Positions 56,900 through 64,000 of a stretch of 64,000 nucleotides of DNA are shown piece after piece (position 1 is the first letter of the stretch; every line of letters begins with the position of its first letter). The position numbers were made by a program, and so were the translations under genes. The DNA comes from Rhyzopertha dominica. Lineage: Eukaryota; Arthropoda; Insecta; Coleoptera; Bostrichidae. The stretch covers positions 7,936,001-8,000,000 of the forward strand of contig QCXZ01000075.1 in the NCBI GenBank assembly GCA_025024175.1, in the 5' to 3' direction. Under the pieces are notes generated by a model that saw only the letters and a list, made by a program, of their open reading frames with translations, searched no databases and was not told where the DNA came from.

Positions 56900-58760
56900 T
56901 TTCAGCCTCTGTCAGCAGTATTTCATCGTTTATACTATATAATTACTAACATAACCAACCTGCTGTCATGTCTAGGTCGTTCAGACGTTATAGATATAAG
57001 TCGCTAAAATACTTATATCCCTGTTTGAAATTTGCTTCCACAGCCATTTTTTTCTTGGCAACTGGCCATTGGTTTGGACTTACTATAAGCAAATCCCGTG
57101 CGCATATTGTCTATCTCTTTCAAATTAAGCGGTATTCAAAATCAACGCGGGCTAACTAAAAAAGGATCAAAATTCAATCTGACTGGCCGTTAAAGCTTAT
57201 GTTTCTACATAGTTATATTAATTACGTTAACACGCATCTTTTAGCTGTCCGAATGGTAAAACGTCAAAGTAATGGCGTTTACAGTTTTACATAGCTGAAC
57301 GTGCAAAATCTCCACCATCAGTGTCTAACTCAAGACCTGGGTTCAGTCGGGAGGTCCGAGACTATTCGTGTTAAATTTAATATATCCTTACCCTCATCAA
57401 ACACGACCGTCCGCTTCCTGGTGTTATTCAGTGGACGCTTATTCCTGAGCGGTCGGCCAGCTGTCTTCGTTTTAAAAGTTTTTGCCCCGAATCGTTGTTT
57501 GCCCAGACGTTTAATTAATTTAAGAGTGATAAGTGCGTCACAGCCAGACATTTTTTGTTGGCGGTAAAAGGAAATGCAATGCTGAATTAGGCGACTGTTT
57601 TCTAAATAGGAGGCCAACAAAGCAAATTAAATACAAATTGCAACTGTCACGGAAGGACGGATACAGAAAGAGCTAATAGGATTGCTCTTTTTAGTATAAC
57701 CGTTGTTTTCCCTTTTCAAGCTTATTCATTAAGAAGGTAAGAATAATAACCACAAAAGGTATTTTAAGGAAATGAATTACAGTCCCTTGTAAAATAATGT
57801 AGTCAGTATTGAAAATAACAAAAACGAGCTGAACTATAGTATCCTGTACTCTAATTATCCATCATTTATAGGATTAGCTGAACTAAAGAGATTAGATAAA
57901 TTTAGATTCTTTGAAACTTTTTGGCAGGATAATTTTGACACTTGAACAGGAATCCATAGTCCTAGGCGAGTCAGGGCACTGTGTTAACTTTGGCAAGGAC
58001 CTCTAAATTTATTAGAATAAATTCGTTTATGTTTAATGTTTTTGGATGTGCGAACCTTTCCAAACTAGATATTCCGACAGTACGAGCCCAGCCAGATTAG
58101 TAGATAAAAGCAAAACGTAGGCCTAGGTGAAGGTTATCTAGATGATCACGCAAATTTGAAGTAAAACAAAAGTAACTAGTGTTTTTTTTAACTCTCTAAA
58201 ATTTTGGGAAAGCAACTTGGAGATGTTCACAACCTTTTGCAGTTGGGGATATAAGAAAGTTGGAAATCTGTTGCGAATTATTAAACATTTATTTCAATCA
58301 CAAAAACATTCGTTAAAATAATGTACATTAGTTGTCCTATAATTTACCGATAACCTCATCAGTTATTAACAAGAGAAGTATCAGCCTACAACGCATTTAT
58401 TAGTTTTGTCGATCACGCTTTATAAGACTGCAATGGAAAATTGAACGCATGTCTTTTAAGTTATGCCGTACGTTAAAGATTAAAATTGGATTAAGTATTG
58501 CTTATACTTCCATATCGTTTCTACCGACCTTTGTCATCCATCAACGTATGTGTTAGTCTTATAGCACTACGTATCATTATTATTAATCGTATTCCTGATG
58601 ATTTTGTACGCGGTACGTGCGTGCATTGCGTTCGATAATGAATTGCCTAGGGTCTAAGCCTAAGCTAAAGCTTGAATGTTGACGTAGAACATGGCGCTCG
58701 ATAAGTAGGTACCAGGCCGAGTTGTATTCTCAGCGGTATCCCATCCGACGGGTACCACTT
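56900..58760. other. Intergenic; one unassigned 96-codon minus frame
   Basis: The minus frame 57620-57330 includes MSGCDALITLKLIKRLGKQR and NNTRKRTVVFDEGKD. The basic composition and the VVFDE string faintly recall nucleolar proteins such as NOL12, but the match is too short to call. Nothing else is supported. Confidence 0.3.
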
Positions 58761-58769
58761 TACCACAGC

Positions 58770-59330
58770 CTACCACGTTCGCTCAGTGGACAGACGTTTA
58801 AGACAATTTGTAACTTTTAGAAGATCATCCTTTAATGGTGGAAGACACCGACAGATACACCTTAGTACTAAAGAGGATATTTTGAACAAAGTAGAAGATA
58901 ATCCTGGAGAAAGTGTGAGATCATTATCCCAACAAACAAATCTGTCAAAATCAAATGCACACAAAACATTAAGAGAACAATTATTGCGGCCCTATCACTT
59001 ACTGGACCTTCCAGATCTTGAACAGGTTGACCCTGATTCAAAAATGGAATTTTGGCAGTGGGTAATCAACCGCAATCTTAACGATCTGTCGTTTAAAAGG
59101 AAAATATTATTTACTGATGAGGCTTGATTTACACGTAGCAGTGTTTTCAATTTTCACAACGTACACAACTGGTGAAGATGGCAATGAAGATCCACGACNA
59201 ATAAGAACTAGACGTTTTCAAACTCAATTTAAAAGAGTTTATGTTACTCCTGTCAATAAACTATCGGAATTGTGGCAGAGGCCTCTACAGAAATTAGCAA
59301 TATACTGAATGTGTTTGCCAATACAATAGA
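58770..59330 (+). pseudogene. mariner-like transposase relic
   Basis: Reads RQFVTFRRSSFNGGRHRQIH, then EDILNKVEDNPGESVRSLSQ, LSKSNAHKTLREQLLRPYHL (helix-turn-helix region), and FKRKILFTDEA with the first catalytic Asp at about 59115. After a stop, FTRSSVFNFHNVHNW and, in another frame, RRFQTQFKRVYV follow. The second and third acidic boxes are missing. One ambiguous base is at 59199. Confidence 0.75.
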
Positions 59331-60260
59331 GTCGTAATAAGAAAATGTAACACTTGCATCCATAATAAGGGAAACCATTTTGAGCAGTATTTGAAATAGA
59401 TATACATATTATGTTTTGTATTATTATTTTAGTTACTAAAAGTTTATTATTTTTTATATTTGGCATTCTTTTATGCTTTTACGGTAACAACACTAATGTT
59501 CTTTGCTTAAAAGCTAAAAAATAAAATTATATATTTTCATGTCCTGCTGTTAGGTTACCCAAATACCACAGCAATAATATTTGTTGTTGTGGTATCGCAA
59601 AATCACCGTTGCTCACGTTTTCCAGTTAAAAGATCAATTTTACGGGCTGTTTTCCTTACGATTTGAGATTATAAAAACCACTCTAGTTTTTATTTAAATC
59701 CATAATCCTAAAATTAATTTAAAAACCAAACCTTGCATTATCTTAGCGTGCGCCTCGAGTGCTTAAAAATTTTAAGTTACTTCTTGTTATTATAACCTAT
59801 GTCCTTATAGTTCCCTAATTTTTTTTATGATAGGGCAATTAATTTATAAAACCATCTTTACTTAAATTTTACACCCTGTAAGTATACCAAAAACAAAACG
59901 CTTTTGGAAATTTTAACTTTGAAAGGAAGTCGCTATAATTGCGTTTGATTGATGAGAGATTACAAAACTACTAGTCCTGTCTAAAAGACCACAGGCCTAA
60001 AAGTTGTATTAAAAAGGCAGGAGGGCATTATTCCAGCGTACGCCACTGGTTCTGTTACCTTTTTTATTGTAGTAACTTATTCCGTTATGATTCCTACCAA
60101 ATTTGAAATTGCTATAGTACAAGAATAGTATATTTCGATGATACCCTGTATATACAGACGGTATGGTCTAATAAGCTGGCAAATACACTTTTACTTGTGT
60201 AATGTATCACATTTGATGCATAATATAATATAATATAATATTTTAAGTATAACATTGAAT
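59331..60260. other. Intergenic, no gene seen
   Basis: Only chance frames. A short (TAATA)n microsatellite lies at 60219-60243. Confidence 0.5.
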
Positions 60261-60268
60261 GTTCTTAG

Positions 60269-62538
60269 TAGAGACCGGATAGTCAGGCATATGCCTGATG
60301 CCTGCTTTTTTTGCCTTTCTTCCCATTTTAGAAAATAGATGCCTTTTTCATAAAATAAGTGCCTTTTTAAAAGAATTTTAGTACTTTTTCATGGAAATTA
60401 CAAAACCGGAAATTGTAACGAGTGATAGATTAAGATTACTCACCCTGCAGGGAACAGACCGACAATTTCTCTTTATTAGTTATTATAATTTATGCGTTCG
60501 GAAACCTAAGCAAACATCATTACCAAAGTGCATCAATAAAACATTATTAGGACTGTTTCGCCGAAAATGCATAAATACTTAAATATTTTTGCTATCTTTC
60601 TGGATTATTGCTCATTCATAGTTTTGAACGAGTGGTGTGCACATTGTGGTTTTGTAAATAAGCGTGCTACCTATTTTTGCTAACAACGATGCCGAAGTGT
60701 AGTCAAATGGAAAAGTGGACTGAACTTGATAAAACTTTAATATTGGATGGAAATTGTTTGTTTTGTAAAATTTGTACCAAAACCGTAAGTACCATTTGTG
60801 ATTGTTTTCGTTTTGTTTATAGCCCATTTTACATTTTTATATTTATGTAAAAATTTGTTTGTTTTAGTTACATGCCACAAAAAAGTACCATGTAACACAA
60901 CATTTAAATAGTGCGTTACACAAAAAATATAAAAAATAAAAGCTGCCGACAACAACTTTTGACCAATGTTCTAGAAGAGAGCAAAGCCGGTCCTTCAAAA
61001 TCAATGTTTTCATTAAAATTATGTGAAGCTTTTATTGCCGCATCAATTCCATTAAACAAACTGAACAATCCGGTGTTACGAGAATTTTTAGAAACCACAA
61101 CAAAAGAAATTATTCCCGATGAGTCGACGCTTCGAAAAAATTACTTGGACGTGTGCTATCAATCTGCAAGTCCATTGATATCTCTTTTATTTTAACTTTT
61201 TCTTAATTTTTTTATGTATGGGTATCAATCGACGAAACAACAGATGTCAAGGGGCGTTATATTGCCAATATTATAGTGGACAAATTAACTCAAAATGAAC
61301 CTGGAGTTGCACATTTATTGGCATCCAAAGAACTTGAGAAAACCAACCATAAAACAATAGCAAACTTTTTCGATGATAGTATGAGTAAGATTTACATTAT
61401 GTAAGTTTATGCAGTTATAATAACTTTAAATTTACTTATTCTAGGAATTTTGTATCCCGAAGGCGTTAAAAAAGACAAGATACTACTTTTTATTTCTGAC
61501 GCTGCACCGTATATAATTAAGGCAGGTCAAATTATGAAAAAATGATTCACTTTACTTGCTTGGCACATGACCTACATAGGGTATGTGAATTTATTCGAGA
61601 AGAATTTGGCGTAGTTAATCAACTAATTTCTTCTACAAAGAAGGTAAGTTAACTTTAAGATTATTAATAAATTTAAAAATATACCAATTTGCAGATTTTT
61701 CTCAAAGCTCCGTTGAGGGTAGCTTTCTATAAGGAGAAACTTCCCAACATACCTTTACCTCCGGAACCGGTAACAACAAGATGGGGTTCCTGGATATCTG
61801 CAGCCATTTTTTATGCTACACATTTTGATGAGATTAAAGAGGTATGTGTTAGGTACTCGTATATTTGTAGTTTTTTATTTTATAATTTTTCAGGTCGTCA
61901 ATACTTTTGAGTCTTCGACGGCTCAAGCTATATCGAAATCTCAAGCCGCCTTTAGCAATGCAGCTGTGAAAAGTGGCTTAATATTTATAAAGACAAACTA
62001 TTCAGATCTACCGGAAGCAATAACAAAGTTAGAAAAAAGTGGAGTCAGTTTAGCGGATTCATTAAGGAACTTTGAAGAAATTAAACTAAAAATTACTAAT
62101 GTCCCTGGCAATGCAGGAGGAAAAATTTGTAAAAAGTTCAATAATATGGTAGAAAAAAAATCCAGACTTAAATTGCCTTGTTGAAGTGAAAAAAATCCAC
62201 GAAGGTGAACCTAAAACAACACAGTTCAGCACTGAAGAAGCGTGTTGTTTAAAATATGCGCCTGCCACATCTTGTGAAGTGGAACGTTCCTTTTCAAAAT
62301 TTAAAGAAATATTGTCCGATAGACGTCATAATTTGTTTCCAAATAATATTGAAAAATATCTAATAACATCCTGGCATTAAAATACAGAACATAAAAAAAC
62401 TTTATAATAAAACCTTTTGAAAATATCAGGTTGCCTTTTGAATGACCTTTTCAAACAAATTATGCCTTTTTTTGATACTTTTTTGCCTTTTTTTGTGCCT
62501 TTTTTGCAGTTTTTATTTGCCTAACTATCCGCTCTCTA
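60269..62538 (+). mobile_element. Full-length hAT transposon with perfect 8-bp target duplication
   Basis: The ends TAGAGACCGGATAGTCAGGC (60269) and reverse complement TAGAGAGCGGATAGTTAGGC (to 62538) are inverted repeats with two mismatches. GTTCTTAG flanks both sides (60261-60268 and 62539-62546), the 8-bp duplication expected for hAT. TGCCTTTTT motifs recur near both ends, in the same orientation at each. The length is 2270 bp. Confidence 0.95.
60689..62380 (+). pseudogene. hAT transposase, several exons, damaged
   Basis: Exon 1 is 60689-60784: MPKCSQMEKWTELDKTL, then CLFCKICTKT; with the next exon (from about 60868: LHATKKYHVTQHLNSALHKK) it forms a BED-type C2H2 finger. Then FSLKLCEAFIAASIPLNKLN and IPDESTLRKNYLDVCY (to about 61170), VSIDETTDVKGRYIANIIV (first catalytic Asp, about 61225), LLFISDAAPYIIKAG (about 61500), IFLKAPLRVAFYKEKLPNIP, VTTRWGSWISAAIFYATHFD (61695-61830), and the hATC dimerisation end CCLKYAPATSCEVERSFSKF to SWH-stop at 62380. 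A stop near 60938, a frameshift near 61545 and one in the A run at 62153 break it. Confidence 0.85.
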
Positions 62539-62546
62539 GTTCTTAG

Positions 62547-64000
62547 TCTATAACAAGTTATGACTTAAATAGAGTAGATTTCTATTATTTGTGAACAAGC
62601 TGTTCCATGGAATAAAAGGTATTTTGAATGCATGTAAACGTCTGGGAACAGACACCTTCTTTAAATAGCCTTGAATTCCCAAAAAAAATCATATGAAAGT
62701 GCTTGCCCTAAATTGGGAAAACCAGATTATGCACAACATGCATCATATCATCTGCTTACGGAAGAAGGAACATTGCGTTTGCCAGCATTTTGGGAACGCT
62801 TTCAAGACTATTATAACACAATGATGTTAAATTGCACAAATAAGGAAGGAAATGATGAAAACTTTTTAATTTAATTCACTTAATTCTAATTTTCTACTAA
62901 GTTCTAGAAGAATATCCCATTCAAAGTATTTTAAAAGCTGCAGAAGCAACCCTGGCAACATATAGAACTTTAACTAGGTGAAAGGTAGAACAAGTGTATA
63001 GGGAATTTTCTTAATAATAGTACATATGTTCTAAAGTATCAAGCAGCGATCTATAAGACTCATACGAACAGCCGATTACCGCTCACAATGGTTTACAAGT
63101 ATTACCTGAAGCTGTGGTAAATAACAGAGGGGTTCGGCATATTCCACTGTTTTGCAGCGGAGTGGATCGTATCCAAAAACTGTGTTTAGGCTTTTTTAGA
63201 TTTTTTTCCGTACACTTAAATTATTTGATATTATTATTTGAACTACAAATATTTCTTATCTAATAGCTTTTAATGTATGACTAAATCATATTCTTTCCTA
63301 ATTTAATAAGTAGTATCTATTTTTATAACCATGAATGGTAAACATTCCAATTTCAATGCGGCAGTCCATACTTTCTAATTTTTGAGCGCGGTGTGCAATC
63401 GTCCTCTGCCCTGTTTCTTCACAGGTAAAAATTTTCTTTTAACCCGTAGGGTCATAAACGTAGTTTCTACCTGTATGTTTTTTTTTTTGAAATAAGAAGA
63501 AATCGAAACTATTCTACTCCTACTATGAACGGTATTGAAAGCATATGTGTTTACTTATATTTTTAAAGTTTTCAGCATATAAGCGTACCAACTGCAATAT
63601 TTTTACTTATTTAGTCATACCTACATATATGCTTACATTTAGCCACGTAATGTGCTTATTAACAAGCTGTAATGAACATAATCGATACCGTGTATAAATT
63701 TTATTGTGCAGTATTGTAAATTTTTTCTAACAAATGTGAATAATTTTCTACTTACTAATTTGTATGTTTTTATATTACATTTGTATAAATTCGTTATGAC
63801 ATGCAAAGGCTTTTATTTTATACATCGGAAAATTTAAACCCAATAAAGTATCACATAGAAACAGATCGCGGGTCGCGCCAGTTAGCATAAGGTCTGCGTT
63901 AAATAAAATTTGTTATAAAAGCTTCTATGTTTTATTGATTGCTAAATTATCACAACTAACAAATTTCAAAAATTAATAGTGGAAAAGTTAAAATTTTAGC
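62547..64000. other. Intergenic; one unassigned 67-codon frame
   Basis: The + frame 62671-62874 reads KLGKPDYAQHASYHLLTEEG, then TLRLPAFWERFQDYYNTMML. It has protein-like composition and could be a terminal exon or element relic, but I do not recognise it. The rest is AT-rich with no gene. Confidence 0.3.

Noticed and set aside
57330..57620. NOL12-like nucleolar protein exon
   Set aside because: Only a VVFDE string with basic context matches; too short and no splice partner found.
1..64000. CRISPR arrays, bacterial operons, rRNA or tRNA genes
   Set aside because: No spaced direct-repeat array, no operon-like coding density, and no cloverleaf or rRNA sequence that I could support by eye; the window is eukaryotic.

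Overview
The window looks like nuclear DNA of an insect, probably a beetle. It is AT-rich, its genes have GT-AG introns of about 50-65 nt, it is packed with decayed Tc1/mariner, hAT, Harbinger, Penelope, jockey and gypsy elements, it carries an insect-specific chemoreceptor family, and it holds two short runs of TCAGG, the telomere repeat unit known from many Coleoptera. Everything here was read by eye; no search was run, and distances or identities are hand counts.

Region 1 (1-22.3 kb) is a tandem cluster of four gustatory receptor (Gr) genes, all on the + strand. Each has four exons with phase-0 introns and ends in the family signature TY-(5 residues)-QF: Gr1 2162-3426, Gr2 8008-11857, Gr3 14702-15964, Gr4 18291-19548. 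All four reading frames join without interruption. Gr1 and Gr3 differ at about 10 of 366 residues and lie in a segmental duplication (about 1-4345 and 13408-16910) that also copied a Penelope-like element remnant. Gr2 has a 2.6-kb first intron made by a transposon with long inverted repeats. The last two codons and the stop of Gr4 come from the inverted repeat of a 2.7-kb transposon.

Region 2 (22.3-51 kb) has no recognisable host gene. It holds at least seven transposase or retrotransposon relics, several MITE-like inverted repeats, a 180-bp duplication with a TCAGG array at its junction, and a few GC-richer, repeat-poor islands that look like candidate conserved non-coding elements.

Region 3 (31.2-34.6 kb and 52.1-53.6 kb) is the most unusual part. 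At 52161-53576 three tiny spliced genes can be assembled with exact frame keeping: A (5 exons, 85 aa, +), B (2 exons, 78 aa, Arg/Gly-rich, +) and C (2 exons, 71 aa, Cys-rich, - strand, convergent with B). The same cassette appears at 31.2-34.6 kb in the order B-C-(gypsy insertion)-A-B as decayed copies with lost splice sites and inserted MITEs. I do not recognise any of the three proteins.

Region 4 (53.8-64 kb) holds a 72-bp minisatellite, a 155-bp repeat pair, non-LTR retrotransposon pieces, a mariner relic and a full-length hAT element (60269-62538) with perfect 8-bp target duplications and a transposase gene damaged by a few stops and frameshifts. The tail of the window has no gene that I can support.
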